A stretch of 64,000 nt of DNA from NCBI RefSeq assembly GCF_904849725.1, contig NC_058518.1:414911081-414975080 (forward strand). Reading direction: 5' to 3'. This document shows positions 45,713 through 58,449 of the stretch, one piece after another. Source of the DNA: Hordeum vulgare subsp. vulgare. Its lineage: Eukaryota > Streptophyta > Magnoliopsida > Poales > Poaceae. Below the pieces are notes generated by a model, which did not search any database, was not told where the DNA came from, and was given only the letters and a program-made list of their open reading frames with translations. Both the position numbers and the translations under genes were made by a program. Position 1 is the stretch's first letter, and each line of letters opens with the position of its first letter.

Positions 45713-46874
45713 GGACAGATCCTACAGAAGTGTCATTTCGAGGCCTACGGAGGACACCATGCGGGAGATAGAACTGCACACAAGGTATTGCAATCAGGTT
45801 TGTATTGGCCCAGTCTCTTCAAGGATGCCCGTAAGTTTGCCTTGTCTTGTGATGAATGTCAAAGAATAGGTAATATCAGCAAACGTCAGGAAATGCCTAT
45901 GAACTATTCACTTGTCATTGAACCATTTGATGTCTGGGGCTTTGATCACATGGGTCCTTTTCCAAAATCCAATGGGTATACTCATATCCTAGATGCTATT
46001 GATTACGTCACTAAGTGGGTAGAAGCTATCCCCACTAGTAGTGCTGATTACAACACCTCTATCAAAATGCTTAATGAAGTTATTTTCCCTAGATTTGGAG
46101 TCCCTAGATATCTAATGACCGACGGTGGTTCACATTTCATTCATGGTGCTTTCCTTAAAACGCTTTCTAAGTACGATGTCAACCATAGAATTGCGTATCC
46201 TTATCACCCTCAGTCCAGTGGTCAAGTAGAGCTAAGCAATAGAGAGATTAAAGTAATTCTACAAAAGACCGTCAACAGGTCTAGACAGAATTGGTCTAAG
46301 AAGCTCGATGATGCACTTGGGCTTATAGGACTGCCTATAAGAATCCCATGGGCATGTCTCGTACAAAATGGTGTACGGTAAAGTATGTCATTTACCTCTC
46401 GAGCTAGAGCATAAAGCTTATTGGGCAATCAAAGAGCTCAACTATGATTTCAAACTTGCCGGTGAGAAGAGATTATTTGATATTAGCTCGCTTGATGTAT
46501 GGAGAACTTAGGCATATGAGAATGCCAAGCTGTTCAAAGAAAAGGTTAAGAGGTGGCATGATAAGAGGATACAAAAGCATGAGTTCAATGTAGGTGATTA
46601 TGGCTTGCTATATAACTCTCGTTTAAGATTTTTTGCACGCAAGCTTCTCTCTAAATGGGAAGGTCCCGATGTTGTTGATGTAGTATATCGTTTCGGTGCT
46701 ATCAAGATCAACAACACGGAAGGTAATTGTCTGAGAGTTGTAAATGGGTAGAGAATCAAGCATTATATCTCACGTACTCCCATAAATGTTGAAAGCAATA
46801 CTATCAATACCATAACTCCGGAAGAATACCTAAGGGATATTTATCAGCCTGTTTCAGACTCCGAAAACGAAGAG
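45713..46874 (+). pseudogene. pol: Gypsy D integrase, broken
   Basis: Zinc domain (HHAGDRTAHK near 45758, SCDECQR near 45847). The core in 45788-46381 has all three catalytic positions: WGFDHMGPF, LMTDGGSHF and GQVELSNREIK. A 1-bp loss near 46317 (CTTGGG where B has CTGTGGG) shifts the frame. In the C-terminal region TAGs at 46509-46511 and 46749-46751 both replace CAG of B. It ends at the conserved AG/GTATGT at 46875. Confidence 0.9.
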
Positions 46875-47189
46875 GTATGTGATTCGGTAAGAAAACAGAG
46901 TCCAAAACTTTTCCAGTAGGAAATTTTCTCCGTTTTGGAATATTTGAAAAAATACAAAAATTGGAAGTAGTCTCGAAAGCACGCGAGGAGGCGACAAACC
47001 TGCACGGCGCGCGCCCACCCCCTGGTCGCGCCGTGAGGGCTTGTGGCCACCTCGTACGCCTTCCGGACTCTGTTTTCGTACGGGGTACTCCTTCTGGTCT
47101 GAAAAATAATAATTATACTCCCGTTTGGTCTGACCCCTGCATCACGCAGATTTCCTGTGTTTTCGTTTCGAGCGAGTTTTCTGCCGCAG
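46875..47189 (+). other. Intron-like segment between pol and accessory ORF (gypsy D)
   Basis: 315 bases, GAG/GTATGT to TTTTCTGCCGCAG. The GC-rich hairpin is at 46981-47058. Corresponds in position, length and ends to the segments in B and C. Confidence 0.55.
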
Positions 47190-47201
47190 ATTTAGGGCAA
47201 G

Positions 47202-47618
47202 ATGTCTTCTCAAGATTCAGAGGGGGAGAGCTTTGTGGCAGATTATATAGCTAATCCCAAGGTCTATGGGGACTTGGATCCTTATGGCTGGGCCACTGAT
47301 GAGGAAGAAGATTATGATCCGAAGGAGAAGGAACAAACAAGTTCCGATGAAGAGGAGGCTCCTCTACCTCAACCTGGACACACGCATGTGGAGTTCAAGA
47401 AGTCGAGCCTCCCTGACTCAAGGAAGAATTCTAAGACTTTGTTTATCCCTTCTCGTTTCTTGCAGGAGAGTAAGCATGAATTATGCCAAAGGGTGTTGAA
47501 GCTTGAAGAGGAAAGTGATGATGTGAGGGAGCAGAATTTTATGCTCAAGTGGAAATTAAACAAGCTCAAGACCTCAGCAACAACTCCTCCACCATCACCA
47601 CCAAAGGAAGACAACTAA
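47202..47618 (+). CDS. Accessory ORF of gypsy D, 138 aa, unknown function
   Basis: Intact ORF, ATG 12 bases after the acceptor-like GCAG. An in-frame TAG just upstream of the ATG prevents fusion to upstream exons in that frame. The N-terminal half is strongly acidic (YGDLDPYGWATDEEEDY; SSDEEEAPLPQP), followed by a basic block (FKKSSLPDSRKNSK), a coiled-coil-like helix at residues ~90-125 (HELCQRVLKLEEESDDVREQ) and a Pro-rich tail TPPPSPPKEDN. No signal peptide or membrane segment. Homologous to the broken C copy; only the tail is shared with B. Being intact is weak evidence for selection, since pol averages far more than 138 codons between lesions. Confidence 0.72.
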   Translation: MSSQDSEGESFVADYIANPKVYGDLDPYGWATDEEEDYDPKEKEQTSSDEEEAPLPQPGHTHVEFKKSSLPDSRKNSKTLFIPSRFLQESKHELCQRVLKLEEESDDVREQNFMLKWKLNKLKTSATTPPPSPPKEDN

Positions 47619-49152
47619 ACATGGGTATGGGCAATCCCCTTGGCTAGTGCCAAGCTTGGGGGAGTTTCCCCGGTATCGATCACCATCACATCTTTTGCCT
47701 TTACCTTTGTTCAAGTTTTCCTTTTTCAGTTTTCTCTTTTGCTAGTAGATTAAAAGTCTTAGTGGTTTAGTCTTGAGTTTTGCTTTGTGTCACCCCCGAT
47801 GTATTCGAGCTCATGAGCCATATAATAAAGAGTGTCTTAGTTAAAGGGCTTTGCCTCTTGCCATGATCAAAAGAGTGAGAATAGAACAAAAGCATGAAAG
47901 ATCATATAATGATCTTATGGGAAGTGATGGCTTCACACATAAAAAGAATGAGGATTGAAATTTGTTGAGGGTAGGCAAACGTAGACCTTGGCCATTGTTG
48001 CAATTAATAGGAAGTGATAAAGAAGGAGAGGTTCACATATAAATATATCATCTCTGACACCATCTATGATTGTGAACACTCACTAAACTATTGCATGCCT
48101 AGAAGTAGATGTTGGACAAAGAAGACAACATAATGAATTGTTTTTGCTTGGCTCCGAACAACGTTATATGATTAGAGATCCCTTAGCATGTGACGATTGT
48201 TTCCACCTCACATTATCCAAACCTCCCACACTAAGTAGAGATACTACTTGTGCATCCATAAACCATCAACCCAGTTTTGCCATGAGTGTCCACCATACCT
48301 ACCTATGGATTGAATAAGATCCCTCAAGTAAGTTGTCATCGGTGCAAGCGATAAAAATTGCTCTCTAATATGTATGATCTATTAGTGTGTGGAAAATAAA
48401 CTTTGTACGAACCTGTGATGAGGAAGACATAAAAGCGACAGACTACATAATAAAGTTCTTTATCACCTGAGGCAATATAAAGTGACGTTCCCCCACACTA
48501 AGAGGACACGCATCCAAACCTCAAAAGCGCATGACAACCTCTGCTTCCCTCTGCGAAGGGCCTATCTTGTACCTTTACCTTTTGCCCTTGAAAGAGTCAT
48601 GGATATATTCACCAATTCCCTATTTCGCCTTTATCTTGGCTAACATCATATGATTGGGAAAGATCTATATTCATATGTCAACTTGGAGGTAAGTATTCAT
48701 GAATTATTATTGTTGACATTACCCTAGAGTTAAGCAGCTGGGAGGCAAAACTATAAGCCCCTATCTTTCTCTGTGTCGAGCTAAAACTTTGATCTCATGA
48801 GTACCACGTGAGTTGTAGCAATTGTAGAGAACGAAAGAATGATTGAGTATGTGGATTTGCTTTACCAGCTCTTATTTGACTCTTTCTGATGTTGTGATAA
48901 ATTGCAATTGCTTCAATGACTAAAGGCTATCAGTTGTTACTTCTCGGTAAGGTTCTTGATCCATGCTTTACTTTGTGAAGAAATTATCACTTTAGCATGA
49001 GAGATTATATGTTGGTATTGCTGTTCTGATCATGATCATGATGCATGCATGTTTTATCTTGTTTTGTCGACACCTCTCTCCCTAAACATGTGGACATATT
49101 TATTGATCTAGGTTTTCGCTTGAGGACAAGCGAGGTCTAAGCTTGGGGGAGT
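47619..49152 (+). other. Gypsy D 3' UTR with internal PPT-like motif and 3' PPT
   Basis: About 1.5 kb non-coding. AAGCTTGGGGGAG occurs at 47652-47664, just after a CTTGGC/GCCAAG-type hairpin, and again as the true PPT at 49139-49151. Homologous to C 30495-30976 plus 39466-40527, which proves that E1 interrupts C. Confidence 0.88.
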
Positions 49153-50675
49153 TGATACGTCCATTTTGCATCATATTTTCATGTTGATATTTATCGCTTC
49201 TTGGGCCGTTATTTCACTTCACGGTACAATTATTTTGCCTTTTCTCTCTTATTTTGCAAGGCTTACATGAAGAGGGAGAATGCCGGCAACTAGAATTCTG
49301 GCCTAAAATGGAGCAAATTTGAGATACCTATTCTGCGCAACGCCAAATGCCGTAAAAATCAATGAGGATTTATTTTACGGATTTATAAAAAATACTGGGC
49401 CGAAGAAGCGCGAGAGGGGCGCCAGTAGGTGGCCACAAGCCTGCACGGCGCGGCCACCACCCCAGGCTGCGCCATGAGGACTTGTGGGCAGCCTGCTGGC
49501 CCACTGGCCCCCCTCTTCTGGTATATGAAGAGTTCGTCCAGGAAAAAATCAAGGAGGATCTTTTTCGTGGATTCGCCGCCGCCACGAGGCGGAACTTGAG
49601 CAGAACCAATCTAGAGCTCCGCGAGGATGATCCTACTGGGGAAACTTCCCTCCCGGAGGGGGAAATCTACGTCATCGTCATCACCAACACTCCTCTCATC
49701 GGAGGGGACTCATCACCATCAAAATCTTCATCAGCACCATCTCATCTCCAAATCCTAGTTAATCTCTTGTAACCAATATCCGTCTCGCGACTCTGATTGG
49801 TACTTGTAAGGTTGCTAGTAGTGTTAATTACTCTTTGTAGTTGATGCTAGTTGGATTTCTTGGTGGAAGAGTTTATGTTCAGATCCTTGATCCTACTCAT
49901 TTCCTCTTTGGTCGTGAATATGATTATGCTTTGTGAGTAGCTACTTTTGTTCTTGAGGACATGGATAAGTCATGCTAATAGTAGTCATGTGAATTTGATA
50001 TTCGTTCGGTAATTTGATATGTTGTATGTTGTTTTTCCTCTAGTGGTGTTATGTGAATGTCGACTACATAACACTTCACCATTATTTGGGCCTAGAGGAA
50101 GGCATTGGGAAGTAGTAAGTAGATGATGGGTTGCTAGAGTGACAGAAGCTTAAACCCTAGTTTATGGGTTGCTTCGTAAGGGGCTGTTTTGGATCCACTA
50201 GTGTAATGTATGGTTAGACTTTGTCTTAATTCTTCTTTCATAGTTGCGGATGCTTGCGACAGGGGTTAATCATAAGTGGGATGCTTGTCCAAGTAAGGGC
50301 AGTACCTAAGCACCGGTCCACCCACATATCAAACTATCAAAGTAACGAATGCGAATCATATGAACATGATGAAAACTAGCATGACAGAAATTCCCGTGTG
50401 TCCTCGGAAGCGTTTTTTCCTCCTATAAGTCTTTGTCCAGGTTTGTCCCTTGCTACAAAAGGGATTGGGCCACTTTGCTGCACCGTTGCTACTTTTGTTA
50501 CTTGTTGCTTGCTACGAATCATCTCACCACACAATCACTTGTTACCGACAATTTCAATGCCTGCAGATTTTACCTTGCTGAAAACCACTTGTCAGATCCT
50601 TCTGCTGCTCGTTGGGTTCGACACTCTTACTTATCGAAAGGACTACGATTGATCCCCTATACTTGTGCGTCATCA
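49153..50675 (+). repeat. 3' LTR of gypsy D
   Basis: 1,523 bp, TGATACGTCC...GTGCGTCATCA. GC-rich hairpin at 49431-49490, followed by GTATATGAAG near 49521 (core promoter candidate). Closest relative in the window is the LTR of B. Confidence 0.94.
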
Positions 50676-53180
50676 GTTAGCCGTATTCATGGGTGCCCTC
50701 CAATCAATCAACTTTTTACGGGAGTTCTTGTTTATTTTTTTTTGAATTATGCAATACTGGACATCCTTATTAATAGCCTCTCTTGTGCAATGACAAGTGA
50801 ATAAACACTCATCATGAGAATAACCCGCTTAGCATGGAATATACTAACCACCCCGATAGTTCCATGACTGGTATGGGCGCACAAAATGGATGTTTATGCG
50901 AAGGTTTTAGAGGTGGCACATGCAAATTTACTTGGAATGATAGTGAAATACCATATATAGGTAGGTATGATGGACTCTCATGTAATAAAATTGGCTCAAG
51001 GATTTGGATGCACAAGTAGCATCTCTACTTAGTAAAAATGTTTGTCTAGCAAAAGGTTCTAAAGAAGCACCACATGTTGGAGGATCCATAACAATAGAAC
51101 CTCTATGAAAATATACCCAAACATGACCATTACTTTGTCTTCCATTTCCAACTTAGAAAATTTTATCAAGGTTGATAATAATTAATGGGTATTCACAATC
51201 ATCAAAGATGTCCAAGATAATGCATCTCTACATGAAAGTTCTCTTTCTTATACTAATCACTCGTGATTTGGTTGTATGACCAATATTGTGATTGTCAAAC
51301 TTCAATAGATTTTAATTTCTAAAACATATGTGAAACCACTACTAATCTTGAATCACATTGATAATTTCAGATTTATGATATTTCATTCATTCACAATTTA
51401 CTCTTAGGATATGAGTGATGCATAAGAGTGCACATCAAACTACTCTCAAAAAGATACAAGTGAAGATCAATGAGTAGTCAAATAATTAAGTAGCTATGTG
51501 AGCACTCTCTCTCAACAATAATTTCAGATCTAAGAATTTTATTGAAACAACAAAGAAAACAAAAATACATTCCAAGAGTAGCACATATCGTGTGAACAAA
51601 TAAAAACTTAGGATCAACACAGGCTAACCGATAGTTGTTGACGAAGAGAGGTGGGATGTGTAGCATCCTCAAGCTTAGATGATTGAGACTTATTGAAATA
51701 TTTACTTGGGTGCCTTGGTAATCCCCAAGCTTGATCTTTTGTATCTCATCCAATCCTCTCATATCCTGGTTTCACCTAAGTCTCAAAAATTTCATCTACA
51801 CAAAACTCGAAAATAACTCGTAAGATACATTAGTACACATAAGAATAAATCAACACTTCATGTGCTGCCAAGACAAGTTGAATAATATTTTTCAAACAAT
51901 AGGTACTCTGTACTATCATTTCTGAAATTTGTATCTACTAATATAAGCCATGAAAACTCTAGGATAAGTAAATAACAAAACTATAACAATAATCTATCCA
52001 AATAGACAATATGTAGCAATCAATTTAAAAAGTCTACTTCTATAACTCTAAAAATTGTAAAAATTTAGGAAATGGTAAATAATTTGTATGAAAGTACTCT
52101 GTAGACATTCCACTAATTTTCCACTACAACAAAAGTTTCTGTTTTTGAATAGCACACATCAAACATGCAATTCAATCATCCTCAAGGCAATTCTTGGTAC
52201 TTTTTATTGTAAAACAAGATTATAAATAAGATCAAGCAAATTTTATCAACATAAAATGATGCTCGAAGCAAAAATCATATTATCTCACGAATAAAAATAT
52301 AGCTCCAAGTAAGATATACTCATAGTGTTGCAGACGAAAGAGGGGATGCCTTCCGGGGCATCCCCAAGCTTAGCCGCTTGAGTCTTCCTTGAATATTACA
52401 AGGCATCCCTAAGCTTAGGTTCTTGCTGCTCCTTATTCTCCTCATATTGGTATCTCACCGAAAACTTAAAAACTTCAATCACACAAAACTTAACTTAACT
52501 TTGTCACATGGGTTAGAGTAATAAAGATAGATCATTTTCTCACATAATACCTACGGTATTCAATCATTCGTTTAATTTATATTACTAAATATAAGCTATT
52601 GAAACGATAAAACAAGAAATATATTCATGCAAATCCGAATTTGTCAAAAACACAACAGTTTGTAAAGATCTGAACTAAAACCATACATACATATATGTGA
52701 AAATTCTTAAACATTAGCAAATGCCAGAGAATTTGCATAGGAATACTCTGTAAAAAATTTAGAATATTTTGATGCTCTAGTAAAATCACATAATTCGTAT
52801 AATGGAAGCAAAAGTTTGTCTTTTTGCATATAATCAAATCAACAAGGGCATTACTTGTCACATAATTGAAATAAAAGACACAAAAGATGATTACTACAAT
52901 AGCTTAATCATGTGAACACACAAAAAACCGAAAGGATAAGTGTTGTTTTGTCTCCCAACAATCGTTTTTCTTTAATGCCTTTTAGCTAGGCATGATGATT
53001 TCAATGATGCTCTCATGAAAAGTAGTAATTGAAACATGCAAGATAGGATCATGAACCACATGGTAAGCACATTTAAGTCAAACCCACTTCCGATACTTAG
53101 GGATTTTGTAGGCAAACAATTTATTGTAGAAAGAATCAACTTGCATAAGAAGGCAAAACAAGCATAACTTCAAAACTTTG
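50676..53180 (-). other. E2 non-coding internal region
   Basis: No supported coding sequence. Alignable with E1 36917-38800 in several blocks. Contains repeated PPT-like CCAAGCTTAG variants (on the plus strand at 51668-51678, 51721-51732, 52354-52373 and 52402-52419); the third sits at the end of a GGGGATGCC/GGCATCCCC inverted repeat. Confidence 0.75.
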
Positions 53181-53300
53181 AACACATTGGTAGGGAACTG
53201 ATATTATTAAATACCTACAAGCCTAAGTTCCTCTCTCATAATAATTTTCAGTAGAATCATGAAGGAATTTAATAATATAACAATTACATAAAGCATTATA
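53181..53300 (-). pseudogene. E2 5' ORF, C-terminal fragment left of F
   Basis: On the minus strand from 53300: NALCNCYIIKFLHDSTENYYE then a TAG. It continues the fragment at 62106-62706 across F: with one TSD removed the codons read ...DHEDNALC. I recall similar ORFs from Triticeae gypsy elements but cannot name the protein. Confidence 0.55.
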
Positions 53301-55079
53301 TCATGGGCAATGTAGCATAAATTCAAAAAAATTCCTACGCATATTCAGATCTTCCTATGGAGAGACAAGCAACGAGAGAGGGGTGGGAGCATCTTCATAC
53401 CTTTGAAGATCGCTAAGCGGAAGTGTTGCTAGAACACGGTTGATGGAGTCGTACTCATGGGGATTTAGATCGCGGTGTGATTCCGATCTAGTGCCGAACC
53501 ACGGCACCTCCGCGTTCAACACACGTGTAGCCCGGTGATATCTCCCGCACCTTGAGACAGCAAGGAGGAGGGAGAGGTTGGGGAAGATCTCCAGCAGCAC
53601 GACGGCTTGGTGTCAATGGAGAGACGAGGTCTCCCGGCAGGGCTTCGCCAACCACCCGCAGAGAGGAGGAGAAAGAAGAGCAGGGCTGCGCCGAGGGAGA
53701 GGAAGATTGGTGTCTCCAACAGCCCAAAGTGTCCACTATATATAGGGGGAGGGAGGGGCTGCGCCCCCTTGAGGGTTTCCCTCTCCTCGGAGGGGCGACA
53801 ACCCTAGATGGGGGGAGGTGCGTCGGCCAGGAGGGGAGGAGGAGTGACGCACCCTTCTGGTGGGCCTTAGGCCCACCTGCGCTAGGGTTTCCCCCCCTCT
53901 CCCCTCTTCTTGCGCCATGGGCTGAATGTGGGGGGCGCACCAGCCCACCTAAGGGCTGGTTCCCTCCCGCACTTGGCCCATCTAGCCTCCCGGGGTCGTG
54001 GCCCCCTTCCGGTGGACCCCCGGGGCCACTTCAGGTGGTCCCGGTAGTCCGGTACGTTACCGGCGACGCCCGAAACACTTCCGGTGTCCAAAACATTCCA
54101 TCCTATATATCAATCTTTTCCTACGAACCATGCCGGAGCTCCTCGTGACGTCCGGGATCTCATCCGGGACTCTGAAAAACTTTCTATAACCTTGTATAAC
54201 AATTCCCTATAACCCTAGCGTCATCGAACCTTAAGTGCGTAGACCCTACGGGTTCGGGAGACAAGCAGACATGACCGAGACACCTCTCCGGCCAATAAGC
54301 ATCAACGGGGTCTGGATACCCATGGTGGCTCCCACTTGCTTCACGATGATCTCATCGGATGAACCACAATGTCAAGGATTCAGTCACTGCCGTATACAAT
54401 TCCCTTTGTCTGTTGGTATAGAACTTGCCCGAGATTTGATCGTCGGTATACCTATACCTTGTTCAATCTCGTTACCGGTAAGTCTCTTTACTCGTTCCGT
54501 AGCACATCATCGTGTGACTAACTCCTTAGTCACATTGAGCTCATGATGATGTTCTATCGAGTGGGCCCAGAGATACCTCTCCGTCATGCGGAGTGACAAA
54601 TCCCAATCTCGATTCGTACCAACCCAACAGACACTTTCAGAGGTACCCGTAGTGCACCTTTATAGTCACCCAGTTATGTTGTAACGTTTGATACACCCAA
54701 AGCACTCCTACGGTATCCGGGAGTTGCACAATCTCACGGTCGAAGGAAAAGATACTTGACATTAAAAAAGCTTTAGCATACGAACAATACGATCTAGTGC
54801 TACGCTTAGGATTGGGTTTTGTCCATCACATCATTCTCCCAATGATGTGCTCCCGTTATCAATGACATCCAATGCCCATGATCAGGAAACCATGATCATC
54901 TATTGATCAACGAGCCAACCAACTAGAGGCTTGCTAGGGACACATTGTGATCTATTTATTCACACATGTATTACTGTTTCCTGTTAATACAATTATAGCA
55001 TGAACAATAGACGATTATCATGAACAAGGAAATATGATAATAACCATTTTATTATTGCCTCTAGGGCATATTTCCAACA
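53301..55079 (-). repeat. 3' LTR of copia F
   Basis: 1,779 bp. TATA box on the minus strand at 53744-53737. Open frames in it (for example 53552-54148) are mirrored in the other LTR and are not genes. Confidence 0.94.
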
Positions 55080-55094
55080 GTCTCCCACTTGCAC
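55080..55094 (-). other. Polypurine tract of copia F
   Basis: Minus strand GTGCAAGTGGGAGAC abuts the 3' LTR, as in the Angela-type copy. Confidence 0.85.
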
Positions 55095-55111
55095 TAGAGT
55101 CAATAATCTAG

Positions 55112-56353
55112 TTACATTGTGATGTATCGAACTCCCATAGCATTATTGTGTTGATCATGTTTCGCTCGTGGAAGAGGTTTAGTCAACGGGTCTGCAATAT
55201 TCAGATCCGTGTGTACTTTACAAATATCTATCACTCCACTCTGGACATGGTCCTGGATGGAGTTGTAGCGGCGTTTGATGTGCTTCGTCTTCCGGTGAAA
55301 CCTGGGCTCCTTGGCTATGGCAATGGCTCCAGTGTTATCACAGAAGAGTGTCATAGGACCCGACGCGCTTGGAACCACTCCAAGGTCGGTGATGAGCTCC
55401 TTCATCCAAATTCCTTCATGAGCCGCTTCTGAAGCAGCTATGTACTCCGCTTCACATGTAGATGCTGCCACGACTTCTTGCTTGCTGCTGCACCAGCTCA
55501 CTGCCCCACCATTCAACACATATACGTATCCGGTCTGTGACTTAGAGTCATCCAGATCTGTGTCGAAGCTAGCGTCGACGTAACCCTTTACGACGATCTC
55601 TTCGTGACCTCCATAAACGAGAAACATTTCCTTAGTCCTTTTCAGGTACTTAAGGATATTCTTGACCGCTGTCCAGTGTTCCATACCTGGATCACTTTGG
55701 TACCTCCCAACCAAACTTATGGCAAGGTTAATATCAGGTCTGGTACACAACATGGCATACATTAGAGAGCCCACGACTGAAGCGTAGGGGACATAACTCA
55801 TCTTCTCTCTATCTGCTGCCGTGGTCGGCGACTGAGTCTTACTCAATCTCATACCTTGCAAAACTGGCAAGAACCCTTTCTTTGAGTTTTCCATATTGAA
55901 CTTCTTCAATATCTTGTCAAGGTATGTACTTTGCGAAAGACCTATGAGGCGCCTCGATCTATCTCTATAGATCTTGATACCTAATATGTATGCAGCTTCT
56001 CCAAGGTCCTTCATTGAAAAACTCTTGTTCAAATAGGCCTTTATGGTCTCCAACATCTCTATATTCTTCCCCATCAATAATATGTCATCCACATATAGTA
56101 TGAGGAAAGCTATAGAGCTCCCACTCACTTTCTTGTACAGACATGCTTCTCCATAAACCTGTATGAACCCAAATGCGTTAATCACCTCATTAAAGCGAAT
56201 GTTCAAACTCCGAGATGCTTGCACCAGCCCATAGATGGAGCGCTGGAGCTTGCACACTTTGTTAGCACGCTTAGGGTCGACAAGACCTTCTGGTTGCATC
56301 ATATACAACTCATCCTTAAGGTTCTCGTTAAGGAACGCTGTTTTGACATACAT
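55112..56353 (-). pseudogene. pol: Copia F RT (C-terminal) and RNase H
   Basis: An open 413-codon stretch starting inside RT (VKTAFLNENLKDELYMMQPEG). It contains the catalytic YVDD (LILYVDDILLMG), then RNase H: DASFDTDLDDSKSQTGY, STCEAEYIAASEAA and FCDNTGAIAIAKEP, ending MGVRYITM. Both domains look complete and in frame. The upstream RT fingers (56354-56827) contain stops, so it is not expressed as a functional polyprotein. Confidence 0.92.
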
Positions 56354-57930
56354 TTGCCAAATTTCATAATCATAAAAGGCGGCAATTGCTAATATGATTC
56401 AGACTGATTTCAGCTTCGCTACACGAGAGAAAGTATCTTCATAGTCAATTCCTTGAATTTGTCGAAAATCCTTTGTGACAAGTCGAGCTTTATAAACGGT
56501 TACATTACCATTTGCATCAGTCTTCTTCTTAAAGATCCATTTATTTTCTATGGATCACCGGTCATCGGGCAAGTCCACCAAAGTCCATACTTTGTTCTCA
56601 TACATGGATCCTATCTCGGATTTCATAGCTTCAAGCCATTTGTTGGAATCCGGGCCCGCCCTTGCTTCTTCATAGTTCGAAGGTTCACCGTTGTCTAACA
56701 ACATGATTTCCGTCACAGGGTTGTCGTACCACTATGGTGCGGAGTGTACCCTTGTGGAACTTCGCGGTTCAGTAGTAACTTGATCCGAAACTTCCTGTTC
56801 AGTTGGTGAAGGCGCCACATGAACAATTTACCACGCTGCGCTACTTTCCTGTTCGAGAGGTGGTGTAATTACCTCATCAAGTTCTACTTTCCTCCCACTT
56901 ACTTCTTTCGAGAGAAACTCTTTCTCTAGAAAGGATCCTTTCTTGGCAACAAAGGTTTTACCTTCGGATCTAAGATAGAAGGTATACCCAATAGTTTCCT
57001 TAGGGTATCCTATGAATACGCATTTCTCCGCTTTGGGTTCGAGCTTTTCTGGTTGAAGTTTCTTCACATAAGCATCGCAGCCCCAAACTTTAAGAAACGG
57101 CAACTTAGGTTTCTTGCCAAACCATAGTTCATACGGTGTCGTCTCAACGGATTTAGACGGTGCCCTATTTAAAGTGAATGCTGCAGTTTCTAATGTGTAT
57201 CCCCAAAATGATAGCGGTAAGTCGGTAAGAGACATCATAGATCATACCATATCTAATGAAGTGCGATTACGACGTTTAGACACTCCGTTGCGTTGCGGTG
57301 TGCCAGGCGGCGTCAGTTGTGAAACGATTCCACACTTCCTTAGGTGCGTGCCAAACTCATGACTCAAATATTCTCCTCCACGATCAGATCGTAGACACTT
57401 AATTTTTCTGTCACGTTGATTCTCGACCTCACTCTGAAATTCCTTGAACTTTTCAAACGTCTCAGATTTGTGCTTCATCAAGTAGATATAACCATACCTA
57501 CTCAAATCATCGGTGAGAGTTAGAACATAACGATAGCCACCGCGAGCTTCAACGTTCATTGGACCACACACATCAGTATGTATTATTTCCAACAAGTCGG
57601 TTGCTCTCTCCATTATTCCTGAGAATGGATTCTAAGTCATCTTGCCCATGAGGCACGGTTCGCATGTGTCAAGTCAAGAGACTATAATACTCCATCAGTA
57701 TGGAGCTTCTTCATGCGCTTAACACCGATATGACCAAGGCGGCAGTGCCACAAGTATGTGGGACTATCATTATCAACTTTACATCTTTTGATACTCACAC
57801 TAAGAATATGTGTAACATCACGATCGAGATTCATCAAGAATAAACCATTCACCAGCGGAGCATGACCATAAAACATATCACTCATATAAATAGAACAACC
57901 ATTATTCTCTGACTTAAATGAGTAGCCGTC
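56354..57930 (-). pseudogene. pol: Copia F integrase and RT fingers, broken
   Basis: Minus-strand order: GAG-pre-integrase (57885-57682, LWHCRLGHIGVKRMKKL), a frameshift near 57660, then the integrase core 57613-57242 (HTDVCGPM, RSDRGGEYLSHEF). The catalytic Glu is lost: NGVSKRRNRT has Lys where the Angela copy has NGVSERRNRT. A TGA at 57244-57242 replaces the CGA of the other copies. The integrase C-terminus continues at 57238-56828 (LSFWGYTLETAAFTLNRAP, FLEKEFLSKEVSGRKVEL). RT fingers (56827-56354) carry several stops. Confidence 0.9.
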
Positions 57931-58449
57931 TCACATTAAGCAAGACCCTGATACAATATTCATGCTCAAAGATGGTACTAAATAACAATTATTAAGGTTT
58001 AAAACAAATCCCGACGATAGATGTAGAGGTAGCGTGCCGACGGCGATCACATCGACCTTGGAGCGATTCCCGACGTGCATCGTCACCTCGTCCTTGGCCA
58101 GTCTCCGCTTATTCCGCAGTTCCTGCTTTGAGTTGCAAATGTGAGCAACAGCACCGGTATCAAATACCAAGGAGCTACTATGAGCGCTCGTAAGGTACAC
58201 ATCAATAACATGTATATCACATATACCTTTAACATTGCCGTCCTTCTTGTCCGCTAAGTATTCGGGGCAGTTCCGCTTCCAGTGACCTTTTCCCTTGCAA
58301 TAGAAGCACTCAGTCTCAGGCTTGGGTCCATTCTTTTTCTTCTTCCTGGCATCTGGCTTGCCGGGCGCGGAAACGGCTTTGTCGTCTTTCTTGAAGTTCT
58401 TCTTACCCTTGCCCTTCTTGAAACTAGTGGTCTTGTTGACCATCAACAC
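57931..58449 (-). pseudogene. gag-pol: Copia F nucleocapsid knuckle and protease
   Basis: A 172-codon open stretch with a complete CCHC knuckle (CFYCKGKGHWKRNC) and the protease DTG in SLVFDTGAVAHICN. It is in the same frame as the gag fragments upstream and ends at a TGA. Confidence 0.9.

Larger units (their letters stand above)
40528..50675 (+). mobile_element. Gypsy D: Athila/Sabrina-like element sharing its 5' LTR with C
   Basis: LTR 40528-42037, PBS, gag, pol, accessory ORF, 3' UTR, PPT and LTR 49153-50675. The five-mers outside the two LTRs (GGAGT and GTTAG) do not match, as expected if the LTR at 40528 arose by recombination with C. The right flank is E2 internal sequence. Pol is one frame with a few stops and one frameshift. 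Confidence 0.92.

Noticed and set aside
47202..47618. Accessory ORF as a captured host gene or as an envelope gene
   Set aside because: No signal peptide, membrane segment or known domain supports an envelope, and I recognise no host homologue. Left as unknown function.
53552..54148. 198-codon open frame in the F LTR and its 196-codon mirror at 60585-61175
   Set aside because: Both are LTR sequence read antisense to the element; indels between copies change the frame, so no conserved protein exists.
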